64,000 bases of DNA from Bradyrhizobium sp. 199 (GCF_023073355.1 NZ_JADPJI010000008.1:62001-126000); one strand, 5' to 3'. Shown: positions 32,073-40,789, numbered from the stretch's first letter. The notes: generated by a model not told the origin, from the letters alone. Numbers and translations: made by a program.

Positions 32073-35000
32073 TCAATGGAAATCTCGCGACGGCGGCAGG
32101 ATGCGGACGTTGCGGGGGTGGCGGACTTTTTGTGCCGGCATGTCCGATAGCGCACGAGGGTCTTCGTTGAGGGGCTCGACCACGGTGGCGCCTGCCGATA
32201 CCGGATGCTTGCGGCTTAAGGCGTCGTTGGCGAGGCCGACCAGATCGTGTGAGCGATCGACCATGCGCTGGGCGATGAGATGCGTCACCTTCTCGGGGCT
32301 GCTCTGGATATAGCCCTCGACCAGGATGAGGCGCGCGCCCATCACCTCCTTGCGGTACTGCTCCATGATCTTGGGCCACACCACGACATTGGCGATGCCG
32401 GTTTCGTCCTCCAGCGTCATGAATACGACGCCGCTGGCGCTGCCTGGCCGTTGCCGCACCAGAACCACACCGGCGCAGCGGACGCGGCGCCGCTCGTTGT
32501 CATGATTGATGGCCTTGCAGGCCACCACCCGCTCGCGCGAAAACATCTCGCGCAAGAACTCCATCGGATGGCCCTTCAGCGACAGGCGGATGGTCTGGTA
32601 GTCCGCGACCACCTGCTCGGCGCGCGGCATCAGCGGCAGCGGTTTTGCATGCTCATCCGGCTGCTCGCGGGCGGTCGCCGCCTCGAACAGCGGCAGCGGC
32701 ACATCGTCGGGCAGCCGCCGCACCTGCCACAGCGCTTCGCGGCGGTCGAGCCCGAGCGAGCGGAACGCGTCGGCATCCGCCAGCAGGATCAGCGCACGCT
32801 TGGGCAGGCCAGTATCGCGAGCAAAGTCTTCGAGCGAGGTGAAGGGCCACCGGCTGCGCGCGGCGACGATGCGGTCGGCCCAGTCTTCGGCTCCCTCCAT
32901 GCTGTCATTCCGGGGCACGCGAAGCGTGAACCCGGAATCTCGAGATTCCGGGTCTGGTGCTAACGCACCATCCCGGAATGACAGCCGATCCCTCTTCAGT
33001 CTCTCCTCATCTTCATCCAACCAGTGGAAACCGTCGATCTGGCGGAAGCCCAGGCGCACGGCGCAGTATTTACCGCTCCCCTCCTCCAGCGTGTTTTGCG
33101 CAAAGCTGTAGGACACGTCGATGTCGCGAATCTCGACGCCGTTCTTGCGGGCATCGCCGACGATTTGTGCCGGGGCGTAAAAGCCCATCGGCTGCGAGTT
33201 CAAAAGGCCGCAGCAGAACGCATCCGGGTGATAATGCTTCAGCCATGACGAGATGTAGACGAGCTGCGCAAAGCTCGCGGCATGGCTCTCCGGAAAGCCA
33301 TAGGAGCCAAATCCCTTGATCTGATCAAAGCAGCTTCTGGCGAAGTTGGCATCGTAGCCGCGCGCCACCATGTTGCCGATCAGCTTTTCCTCGTATTGGC
33401 CGATGGTGCCGACATTGCGGAAGGTCGCCATCGAGCGGCGCAGGCCGTTCGCCTGTTCGGAGGTGAATTTTGCCGCCTCGATCGCGATGCGCATTGCCTG
33501 CTCTTGGAATAGGGGCACGCCTTTCGTCTTGTGCAGTACCTTGTAGAGCTCGTCCGCGGGGCCATGCTCGGGCGATGGCGAGGGATAACGCACCTCCTCC
33601 ACCCCGTTTCGCCGCCGCAAGTAAGGATGCACCATGTCGCCCTGGATCGGCCCGGGCCGCACGATCGCGACCTCGATGACGAGATCGTAGAAGGTCCGCG
33701 GCTTCAGGCGCGGCAGCATGTTCATCTGGGCCCGGCTCTCGACCTGGAACACGCCGAGCGATTCCCCGCGGCACAGCATGTCGTAGACATTTTCATCGTC
33801 CTGCGGAACGCTCGCCAGCACCCAGCGCTTGCCCTTGTGCTGATCGATCAAATCAAAGCACTTCCTGATACAGGTCAGCATGCCCAGCGCGAGCACGTCG
33901 ACCTTCATCATGCTAAGTGCATCGACATCGTCCTTGTCCCATTCGATGAAGGTGCGGTCGTCCATCGCGGCGTTGCCGATCGGCACATAGGTGTCGAGCC
34001 GGTCCTGTGTCAGCACATAGCCACCGACATGCTGGGAGAGATGGCGGGGGAATTCGATCAGCTCGGTCGCAAGCTCGACCGCGAGGTTGATCATGGGATT
34101 GTTAGGATCGAGGCCGGCCTGCCTGACCTGCATGTCGTTGAGGCCCTTGCCCCAGCTTCCCCAGACGGTGTCGGCGAGCGCGGCGGTGACGTCCTCGGTC
34201 AGGCCCAGCGCCTTGCCGACGTCGCGGATGGCGCTGCGCGGGCGATAATGGATGACTGTTGCGATGATCGCGGCACGGTGACGGCCGTAGCGGCGATAGA
34301 CATATTGCATCACCTCCTCGCGCCGCGAATGCTCGAAATCGACGTCGATATCGGGCGGCTCCAGCCGCTCCTTGGAGATGAAGCGCTCGAACAACAAATC
34401 GACCTTGGTCGGATCGACCGAGGTGATGCCGAGCACGTAGCACACGGCCGAATTCGCCGCCGATCCCCGCCCCTGGCACAGAATGTTCTGGCTGCGCGCG
34501 TAATGCACGATGTCGTGCACGGTAAGGAAATAATGCGCATATTTCAGCTCGGCGATTAGCGCGAGCTCTTTCTTGAGTGTCGCGCGCAATTTGTCGTCGA
34601 TCTTGCCGTCGAAATATTTGTCGACGCCCGCCCAGGTCAGATCCTCCAGATGCCCCTGCGCGGTCTTGCCCGGCGGCACCGGCTCGTCCGGATATTGGTA
34701 TTTGAGCTGGTCGAGCGAGAAATCGATCTTGTCCGCAAAGCGCCTGGTCTCCGCGATCGCCTCGGGGAAATCGCGGAACAGCCGGGCCATCTCCCGTGGC
34801 GTCTTCAAGAACCGTTCGGCATTGGCTTCCAGCTTTCGTCCGACCGCCTCGATCGTGGTCTTTTCCCGGATACAGGTCAGCACGTCCTGAAGCGGCCGGC
34901 GGCCGGTATCGTGATACAGCACCTCGTTGGTCGCGAGCAGCGGCACCTTGGCCTTCATCGCGAGATCATCGAGCCCCGCCAGACGGCGCCGGTCATCGCC

Positions 35001-35510
35001 GCGATAGATCAGGCTCGCCGCCAGCCATACGCCTTCGGCGCTGCTAGCCCTGAGCTTGGCAAGGACATCCAGCGCCTGCGCCGGCTCGAAGCGATGCGGC
35101 AGCGTCAGGATCAGGAGCTGGCCTTCGGAAAACTCCAGGAGATCGGCGAAGGTGAGACGGCACCCGCCCTTCTCGATCCGCGTGATGTCGTCGCCGCGCT
35201 TGCCCCTGGTGAGGAGCTGACAGAGCCGGCCATAGGCCGCACGGTCGCGCGGATAGACAAAAATGTCGGGAGTGCCGTCGACGAAGACGATGCGCGCGCC
35301 GATCAGGAGCTTCGGCTTGTGCAGCACCTCGTCGTTGTCGAGCTCCTTGTAGGCCCGCACCACGCCGGCCAGCGTGTTGTGATCGGCGATGCCGATCACA
35401 GGAATCCCCAAAGCGCTCGCCTGATGCACATAGGCGCGCGGATCCGAGCCGCCGCGCAGGAAAGAGAAATTGGTGGTGATGCCGATCTCGGCATAAGCGG
35501 GGGTGTTCAT
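32073..35510 (-). CDS. dnaE2: Error-prone DNA polymerase DnaE2 (ImuC), with an in-frame palindromic repeat inside
   Basis: 1145 residues from MNTPAYAEIGITTNFSFLRGG (ATG 35510, overlapping the imuB stop). Contains an N-terminal PHP domain (HNTLAG region), the polymerase palm with catalytic aspartates D387 and D389 in PPDIDVDF and the later KVDVLALG, and a C-terminal OB-fold (GVVFMTLEDETGIANVVVWP). DnaE2 performs translesion synthesis with ImuA and ImuB during the SOS response. Residues about 843-870 (ERLKR before, GAEDWADR after) are encoded by an 81-bp palindromic repeat at 32903-32983 that keeps the frame. Otherwise all parts look intact. Transcription is probably from the LexA-controlled promoter upstream of imuA. 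Confidence 0.96.
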   Translation of the reverse strand: MNTPAYAEIGITTNFSFLRGGSDPRAYVHQASALGIPVIGIADHNTLAGVVRAYKELDNDEVLHKPKLLIGARIVFVDGTPDIFVYPRDRAAYGRLCQLLTRGKRGDDITRIEKGGCRLTFADLLEFSEGQLLILTLPHRFEPAQALDVLAKLRASSAEGVWLAASLIYRGDDRRRLAGLDDLAMKAKVPLLATNEVLYHDTGRRPLQDVLTCIREKTTIEAVGRKLEANAERFLKTPREMARLFRDFPEAIAETRRFADKIDFSLDQLKYQYPDEPVPPGKTAQGHLEDLTWAGVDKYFDGKIDDKLRATLKKELALIAELKYAHYFLTVHDIVHYARSQNILCQGRGSAANSAVCYVLGITSVDPTKVDLLFERFISKERLEPPDIDVDFEHSRREEVMQYVYRRYGRHRAAIIATVIHYRPRSAIRDVGKALGLTEDVTAALADTVWGSWGKGLNDMQVRQAGLDPNNPMINLAVELATELIEFPRHLSQHVGGYVLTQDRLDTYVPIGNAAMDDRTFIEWDKDDVDALSMMKVDVLALGMLTCIRKCFDLIDQHKGKRWVLASVPQDDENVYDMLCRGESLGVFQVESRAQMNMLPRLKPRTFYDLVIEVAIVRPGPIQGDMVHPYLRRRNGVEEVRYPSPSPEHGPADELYKVLHKTKGVPLFQEQAMRIAIEAAKFTSEQANGLRRSMATFRNVGTIGQYEEKLIGNMVARGYDANFARSCFDQIKGFGSYGFPESHAASFAQLVYISSWLKHYHPDAFCCGLLNSQPMGFYAPAQIVGDARKNGVEIRDIDVSYSFAQNTLEEGSGKYCAVRLGFRQIDGFHWLDEDEERLKRDRLSFRDGALAPDPESRDSGFTLRVPRNDSMEGAEDWADRIVAARSRWPFTSLEDFARDTGLPKRALILLADADAFRSLGLDRREALWQVRRLPDDVPLPLFEAATAREQPDEHAKPLPLMPRAEQVVADYQTIRLSLKGHPMEFLREMFSRERVVACKAINHDNERRRVRCAGVVLVRQRPGSASGVVFMTLEDETGIANVVVWPKIMEQYRKEVMGARLILVEGYIQSSPEKVTHLIAQRMVDRSHDLVGLANDALSRKHPVSAGATVVEPLNEDPRALSDMPAQKVRHPRNVRILPPSRDFH
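32903..32983. repeat. 81-bp cloverleaf-like palindromic repeat inserted in frame in dnaE2
   Basis: Perfect outer inverted ends TGTCATTCCGGG and CCCGGAATGACA enclose three further hairpins: CACGC-GAA-GCGTG, a perfect 22-bp palindrome at 32931-32952 and GGTGC-TAAC-GCACC. Length 81 = 27 codons, so the dnaE2 frame is preserved. It is translated as part of DnaE2 between the polymerase body and the C-terminal region. Confidence 0.85.
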
Positions 35511-37156
35511 GCGAAGAGACCGTGCACATACCAGCCCGGAGGCGTGGGCTTGCCCTCGGCATCGAAGCACTCCCCCTCGTAAAGACCGTCGCGAAAAATC
35601 CAGAAGCGCAGGCCTTCGGCATCCTCGATGCGGAAATAATCCCGGGTCAGCTGCTTGCCGTCCTGCTGCCACCATTCCATCGCGATGCGCTCGGGCCCTT
35701 CCACCCGCACCACGGCATGCAGCGCGCGGCGCCAGGTGAATTGATGCGGCGGACCGTCCGGCACGGCGGCGAACGGCACCTTGATCGGCTCCGGCTTGTC
35801 GAACAGCCGCAAGGGACGCAGCGGCGGCTCGCTCTCGGCACGTGCGGGCCATTCGGCCTGCATGGCGGCAGCAAGATGATGCTGCGCCGGCGCGGCCATC
35901 GCCGCACATTCGGGGATGTGCGTATTCTGCGGCAGGTGCACGACGACGCGCTTTCCGCCGATGCGGGCGGCGATGCGATCGACCAACGCGGCAAGCTCGT
36001 CATTGTCGTGGACATGGGCGTCGAGATCGCGCTGCTCCTGCACCACGATCTCGGTGCGGCTTGCCGACAGGCGCACCATGTCGAAACCGAAGCCGGGATC
36101 GAGCGGATCGGCTAGCGCATCGAGACGCTCGCGGAACAGCCGGTCGATCACCGCGCTTCGCGTCACAGGACGTCCGGTCTCGACCATGATCGCGCGCACC
36201 ACGCCGTCGGTACGGAAGAACGCCGCCTCGAGCCGGCGCGCGCCTTTGCCCTGTTTCTCCATGGAGGCGATCAACGTGTCGGCGAGCCGCGACAGCGTCA
36301 TCGCAATCATGGTGTCGGTCGCGATCGGCTCGGCAAAGCGCTTCTCCACGATGTAATCGGGCAGCGGTTTGCGCGGGCTGATCGGCGCATCGCCCTGGCC
36401 CAGCGCATGCGCGAGCAGCGTGGCGAACCGCGCGCCGAACCGCGCCGTGATTTCACCTGGCGTGCGCGCGGCCACGTCGCCGATGGTCTTCAGGCCGGCG
36501 CGACGCAGGCCTGTGGTGATGGCTTCGGCCGCACCGAGCGCGGACACCGGAAATCGCTCGATCGCCGCCGCCTCTCCGCCATCGGGAACGATGCTACCCG
36601 AGGCCTGCCGCGTCAGCGTACGCGCACAGACCGACGTGCCGGCGATCGCCGCACCGACGGCAAAGCCCTGACGGGCAAGCGCACGAACCAGCGTCGTTAG
36701 CAGCGCCGCCTCGCCGCCGAACAGATGTGCGCAGCCGGTGATATCGAGGAATAACCCGTGCGGCGGATCGAGCGCCACCAGCGGCGTGAAGCGGTCGCAC
36801 CAGTCGGCGATATCACTGAGCGTCTTCGCATCGGCCACGACATCGGCGTCGAACACTTTTAGATCCGGACACATCGCCCGCGCATTGGCCAAGGGCTGGC
36901 CGATGTACAGACCGAGGCGCTCGGCGGCCTCGTCCAGCGCATGGATCACCAGCGCATTGTTGTCCTTGATGACGACGATGCTCGGTTCATCTTTTTGTTT
37001 GGACGCGTTTTCTTCACGCGAACCGGTCCCCACTTCGCTTGAAAACGCCCTGCTCTTAGCCAACCCGCCGTTGAAGAACCGCTGGATCCGGTCGATGGGC
37101 AGGCGTGGCAGCCATAGGCTGAGAATACGTCGACGGCTCACTGAACTGGCACTCAT
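35507..37156 (-). CDS. imuB: ImuB, Y-family polymerase-like mutagenesis protein, with an embedded palindromic repeat
   Basis: 549 residues from MSASSVSRRRILSLWLPRLP (ATG 37156). ImuB resembles Y-family polymerases but lacks the catalytic acidic residues; it is the adaptor linking ImuA, DnaE2 and the clamp. Typical segments include GLYIGQPLANARAMCPDLKVFDAD, GLFLDITGCAHLFGGE and GLRRAGLKTIGDVAARTPGEITARFG. Residues about 35-55 (SRAFSSEVGTGSREENASK) are encoded by a type D palindromic repeat, between LPRLPIDRIQ and the IVVIKDNNALVIHALDEAAERLGL strand. It overlaps imuA by 101 bases and dnaE2 by 4. Confidence 0.93.
   Translation of the reverse strand: MSASSVSRRRILSLWLPRLPIDRIQRFFNGGLAKSRAFSSEVGTGSREENASKQKDEPSIVVIKDNNALVIHALDEAAERLGLYIGQPLANARAMCPDLKVFDADVVADAKTLSDIADWCDRFTPLVALDPPHGLFLDITGCAHLFGGEAALLTTLVRALARQGFAVGAAIAGTSVCARTLTRQASGSIVPDGGEAAAIERFPVSALGAAEAITTGLRRAGLKTIGDVAARTPGEITARFGARFATLLAHALGQGDAPISPRKPLPDYIVEKRFAEPIATDTMIAMTLSRLADTLIASMEKQGKGARRLEAAFFRTDGVVRAIMVETGRPVTRSAVIDRLFRERLDALADPLDPGFGFDMVRLSASRTEIVVQEQRDLDAHVHDNDELAALVDRIAARIGGKRVVVHLPQNTHIPECAAMAAPAQHHLAAAMQAEWPARAESEPPLRPLRLFDKPEPIKVPFAAVPDGPPHQFTWRRALHAVVRVEGPERIAMEWWQQDGKQLTRDYFRIEDAEGLRFWIFRDGLYEGECFDAEGKPTPPGWYVHGLFA
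36992..37053. repeat. Type D palindromic repeat inside imuB, abutting the imuA stop
   Basis: Related to 12302-12378 by eye: both contain CGCGAACCGG followed after three bases by CCCACTTCGCT and then AAAACGC. It is within the imuB coding frame, and the imuA stop (TAA, 37058-37056) sits at its edge. Confidence 0.75.
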
Positions 37157-37826
37157 CACATTTCCATTCCATGATCCACCGGCCGCACGGGCCATGACGA
37201 TTGCGCAACAGCTCGGCATCGAAGCACGGCGCGCCCCAGACGCTCCACGCCTGCCCCGGCGGCGAATGTGCCGCGCGCAGCATCCATCGGGTCTCCGCGG
37301 TCGACGGCAAGGGCTGCGCGGCCATGCGCAGCATCAGGCCGGTGACGCCGGAGCCTTGCGCGGCCAGCGTCAGCTTGCGGCTCGCCACCAGATCGAACTG
37401 TCTGGTCTCGCCCCAGAGCTCGAGCACGACGGCGCCCAGCGCATCGCAGGCAAGCGCGTCGGCCGAGGTTCGCAGCGCGCTCTCGACATCGGCGGCGCGG
37501 ACCATCACCACGCGGCGCGGATCGAGGCCGAGCTCGGCGAGCCCGCTCATCGACAGCGCGCCTGTTTCGATTTCCGAAAAATCCTGCCGCACCCACAGCA
37601 GCGGCCGCTGCACCGAGACGCGGCCCGCGAGGCCCATGACAAATCCCGTTGCGGCCGTCCCCTGCCGCCCGTCGCAAAACACCTCGTGGATCGCCGCGCG
37701 CGCGAGCCCGCCCTTCAGCGCGGTATCGACCTCGCTGTGGCCGAGTGCGACGCGATCGTACTGATGTACGACCTCCGCCGTCTCGATGCGCTCGATCTGG
37801 CCGCGCAAGGTCGCAAGCGCGCTCAT
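37056..37826 (-). CDS. imuA: ImuA, RecA-like accessory protein of translesion mutagenesis
   Basis: 256 residues from MSALATLRGQIERIETAEV (ATG 37826); upstream in-frame residues lie in a repeat and are excluded. ImuA is a RecA-fold protein of the SOS mutasome; the match rests on family resemblance (DTALKGGLARAAIHEVFCDG, RPLLWVRQDF and ELGLDPRRVVMVRAADVESALRTSADAL) and on its position ahead of imuB and dnaE2. The C-terminus overlaps imuB by 101 bases and ends exactly where the repeat within imuB begins, so the present C-terminus may have been set by the repeat insertion. Confidence 0.9.
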   Translation of the reverse strand: MSALATLRGQIERIETAEVVHQYDRVALGHSEVDTALKGGLARAAIHEVFCDGRQGTAATGFVMGLAGRVSVQRPLLWVRQDFSEIETGALSMSGLAELGLDPRRVVMVRAADVESALRTSADALACDALGAVVLELWGETRQFDLVASRKLTLAAQGSGVTGLMLRMAAQPLPSTAETRWMLRAAHSPPGQAWSVWGAPCFDAELLRNRHGPCGRWIMEWKCDECQFSEPSTYSQPMAATPAHRPDPAVLQRRVG

Positions 37827-37838
37827 ACGTGCGGTGGC

Positions 37839-37947
37839 GCATGATCCGCCAAAGTGTGAGCGGTTTGGCGACAAGATCATGCGTCCTCTTAAAAAGAAGA
37901 GCGCGATCGGACGCAAAACCGGCGACCACTTTTGCTGATCGCGCTCT
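37839..37947. repeat. Two palindromic repeats between the LexA box and imuA
   Basis: First unit 37839-37882: GCATGATC and GATCATGC ends with an internal CCGCCAAA/TTTGGCG pair. Second unit 37898-37947: AGAGCGCGATC and GATCGCGCTCT ends. Both lie just upstream of imuA and, if transcription starts near the LexA box, would be in the 5' leader of its mRNA. Confidence 0.75.
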
Positions 37948-38015
37948 GCATGCTCGCCGCTCCTCAGGAATTGGTGCCGTGGTCTTCAAAAGAAGAACCA
38001 GCGGCTGGCTCATTT

Positions 38016-38030
38016 GTTCATGATATGTTC
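38016..38030. promoter_or_regulatory. LexA box (GTTC-N7-GTTC)
   Basis: GTTCATGATATGTTC is a perfect match to the alphaproteobacterial LexA site GTTC-N7-GTTC. It lies 190 bases upstream of imuA and 82 bases upstream of the divergent radical-SAM gene, so SOS regulation of one or both is expected. Confidence 0.85.
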
Positions 38031-38111
38031 TAATATAAAGCTACGGCGCCAGAAGAGTCAATCGAATTGGCGCGCCTAGGGATTCATGAGCCGAATCAAA
38101 GGGATTCAAAC

Positions 38112-39347
38112 ATGGACGTACAACGCAAGCTGGAAATCCTGGCGGACGCCGCCAAGTACGACGCGTCCTGTGCCTCCAGCGGCACCGAAAAGCGGGATTC
38201 CAGCGACGGCAAGGGCATGGGCTCGACTGCGCCCGGCATGGGCATCTGCCATTCCTACGCGCCGGACGGACGCTGCATCTCCCTGCTCAAGGTGCTGCTG
38301 ACCAACGCCTGCAATTACGATTGCCTCTATTGCGTCAACCGCGCCTCCTCGAACGTGCCGCGCGCCCGCTTCACCATCGACGAATTGGTCAAGCTGACGC
38401 TGGACTTCTATCGGCGCAATTACATCGAGGGGCTGTTCCTCTCCTCCGGCATCATCCGCAGCCCCGACTACACGATGGAGCAAGTGGTGAGTGTCGCGCG
38501 CAAATTGCGCGAGGAGCATCACTTCCGCGGCTACATCCACCTGAAGACCATTCCCGAGGCCGACGACGCGCTGATCGCAGAAGCCGGCAAATATGCCGAC
38601 CGTCTCTCGATCAACATCGAGATGCCGGAGGAAACGAGCCTGCAGCAATTCGCGCCGGAAAAGGACGTGCGCGCGATCCGCCGCACCATGGGCCGGCTGC
38701 GGCTGAAGCTCGACGAAGCCGAGGAAGACCGCAGCGCGAAAACGAAAGCAAAACCGCAGCGCTTCGCGCCGGCCGGACAAAGCACGCAGATGATCGTCGG
38801 CGCAGATAGCGCCTCCGACCACACCATTCTCCACACCAGCTCTAATCTTTACGGGTCATACAAACTGCGGCGCGTCTATTATTCCGCGTTCAGCCCGATC
38901 CCCGACGCCAGCCGCGCGTTGCCTCTGGTACAGCCGCCCTTGCTGCGCGAGCACCGGCTCTACCAGGCCGACTGGCTGATGCGGTTCTACGGCTTCGACG
39001 TTGCGGAGATCGTCGACGACGGCGCAATGCTGCCGCTCGACATCGATCCCAAGCTGGCCTGGGCGCTGCGTCACCGCGACCGCTTCCCGCTCGACGTCAA
39101 CCGCGCCAGCCGCGAGGAGCTGCTGCGCGTGCCGGGCTTCGGTACCCGGACGGTTGAACGCATCATCGCGACACGCCGCACCACCACGATCCGCCTCTCT
39201 GATCTGGCGCGGCTGCACGTGCCCAAGCACAAAGCGCTGCCGTTCATCGTTCTCAGCGATCATCGCCCCTCGCCGCATCGCCTCGACGAGGCGCGGCTGG
39301 TCGAGCGGTTCAAGCCGAAGGCAACACAACTGGGGTTCGGCTTCTGA
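38112..39347 (+). CDS. Putative DNA modification/repair radical-SAM protein (UDG-linked, TIGR03916-like)
   Basis: 411 residues. The radical SAM cluster motif CNYDCLYC (C67, C71, C74) is seen in LLTNACNYDCLYCVNR. The C-terminal portion carries a helix-hairpin-helix DNA-binding motif (NRASREELLRVPGFGTRTVERIIATRR). This is the family I know as linked to uracil-DNA glycosylase-like genes (TIGR03916); the next gene fits exactly that link (stop and start overlap by 1 base). The chemistry is not established. It shares the LexA-box intergenic region with imuA, suggesting DNA-damage induction. Confidence 0.88.
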   Translation: MDVQRKLEILADAAKYDASCASSGTEKRDSSDGKGMGSTAPGMGICHSYAPDGRCISLLKVLLTNACNYDCLYCVNRASSNVPRARFTIDELVKLTLDFYRRNYIEGLFLSSGIIRSPDYTMEQVVSVARKLREEHHFRGYIHLKTIPEADDALIAEAGKYADRLSINIEMPEETSLQQFAPEKDVRAIRRTMGRLRLKLDEAEEDRSAKTKAKPQRFAPAGQSTQMIVGADSASDHTILHTSSNLYGSYKLRRVYYSAFSPIPDASRALPLVQPPLLREHRLYQADWLMRFYGFDVAEIVDDGAMLPLDIDPKLAWALRHRDRFPLDVNRASREELLRVPGFGTRTVERIIATRRTTTIRLSDLARLHVPKHKALPFIVLSDHRPSPHRLDEARLVERFKPKATQLGFGF

Positions 39348-40789
39348 TGCAGTACATCACGCTCGACACCGAAACCGATTTCGACGGCTGGCGCAAAGCC
39401 GCGCGGACACTCGTGCTTCATCATGTGAAGCCCACCGATGTCACCTGGACCGTGCAGGGCGGCGAAGCCGAGTTGTTCGCGCCGCCCGCGTCCTCTCCGA
39501 TCCTCGAGGTGAATGACGGCACCTTCAGCGTCTCAGCAAAATTCGTCGAGCTCGCCCAGGCCGCAATCCTGCACCGCGAGCGCCAGCGCTTTGCCATCCT
39601 ATATCGCCTGCTCTGGCGGCTGAAGGACAACCACGATCTCATCGAGGTCGCGACCGACCCTGATGTCGCGCAGGTCACCGCCATGGCGAAAGCGGTCTAT
39701 CGCGACGAGCACAAGATGCACGCCTTCGTGCGCTTCCGCGAGATCGGCCGGGAACGTGAGGCGCACTACGTTGCCTGGTTCGAGCCGGAGCATCACATCG
39801 TCGAGCTCGCCGCGCCGTTCTTCGCCAGGCGCTTTGCCGACATGCCCTGGTCGATCCTGACGCCCGATCTGTGCGCGCATTGGGACGGCCACGCGCTCTC
39901 GTTCACCTCAGGCGTCAGCAAGAGCGAAGCGCCGGGCGAAGACCGGCTGGAGGAAACCTGGCGGCGTTACTACGCCAGCATCTTCAATCCGGCCCGGCTC
40001 AAGGTGAAGGCGATGCAGGCCGAGATGCCGAAGAAGTACTGGAGGAACCTGCCCGAGGCTTCGATCATTAAGCCTCTGATCGAGGACGCCGAGCGCATGA
40101 CCGGCACTATGATCGGCAATCCCGCGACCGATCCGCACAAGCCTCAGAAGCGGCCGGAGGCTCCGATGAAACGCAAGACCACAGTCGACAATCTCGAAGC
40201 CCTCCGCGAGGAAGCCGCGCATTGCCGCGCCTGCCATCTCTACAAGGACGCGACCCAGACCGTATTCGGCGAAGGCCCAAAGTCGGCGAACATCATGCTG
40301 GTCGGCGAGCAGCCCGGCGACAAGGAAGACCTCGCGGGCCATCCCTTCGTCGGCCCGGCCGGCCAGATGCTCGACCGTGCGCTCGCGGAGGCCGGTGTCG
40401 ACCGCAAGAAGGTCTATGTCACCAACGCGGTCAAACACTTCAAATTCGTGCCGCGTGGAAAGATCCGCCTGCACCAGAAGCCGAATACGACTGAGATCCG
40501 GGCCTGCCGGCAATGGTATGAGCGGGAGGTTTCGGCAATTCAGCCCGATCTGATCGTGGCAATGGGGGCCACCGCGGCGCAAAGCGTGTTCGGCAAGATC
40601 ACCCCGATCGGCAAGACCCGCGGCCGCCTCATAGAGCTTCCCGACGGACGCAAGGCTCTGGTGACGGTGCACCCGTCCTATCTGCTGCGGCTGCCCGATC
40701 CGGAGGCCAAGGTGCTGGAATATCGGCGCTTCGTCGAAGACTTGAAGATCGCCGCGTCTTTGCAGAAGAAGTCGGCACGCGCTGCCTAA
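39347..40789 (+). CDS. DUF4130 domain fused to UdgX-type uracil-DNA binding/glycosylase domain
   Basis: 480 residues. The N-terminal half (about 1-265) is the DUF4130/TIGR03915 domain linked to radical-SAM partners. The C-terminal half (about 280-475) is a Fe-S uracil-DNA glycosylase of the UdgX type: CRAC (C293, C296), GEQPGDKEDLAGHPFVGPAG (320 onward), TNAVKHFKF (H364 where family-4 enzymes have a Cys), KIRLHQKP with H376, C387 and HPSYLLR (H442). The histidine of KRRIH/KIRLH in mycobacterial UdgX attaches covalently to the abasic site left after uracil excision, so the same suicide reaction is expected here. It overlaps the radical-SAM gene by 1 base. Confidence 0.9.
   Translation: MQYITLDTETDFDGWRKAARTLVLHHVKPTDVTWTVQGGEAELFAPPASSPILEVNDGTFSVSAKFVELAQAAILHRERQRFAILYRLLWRLKDNHDLIEVATDPDVAQVTAMAKAVYRDEHKMHAFVRFREIGREREAHYVAWFEPEHHIVELAAPFFARRFADMPWSILTPDLCAHWDGHALSFTSGVSKSEAPGEDRLEETWRRYYASIFNPARLKVKAMQAEMPKKYWRNLPEASIIKPLIEDAERMTGTMIGNPATDPHKPQKRPEAPMKRKTTVDNLEALREEAAHCRACHLYKDATQTVFGEGPKSANIMLVGEQPGDKEDLAGHPFVGPAGQMLDRALAEAGVDRKKVYVTNAVKHFKFVPRGKIRLHQKPNTTEIRACRQWYEREVSAIQPDLIVAMGATAAQSVFGKITPIGKTRGRLIELPDGRKALVTVHPSYLLRLPDPEAKVLEYRRFVEDLKIAASLQKKSARAA

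Noticed and set aside
35511..35909. N-terminal extension of dnaE2 by about 130 codons
   Set aside because: The extra part overlaps imuB in another frame and is Arg/Ala-rich; MNTPAYAEIGITTNFSFLRGG is the normal DnaE2 start and overlaps the imuB stop.
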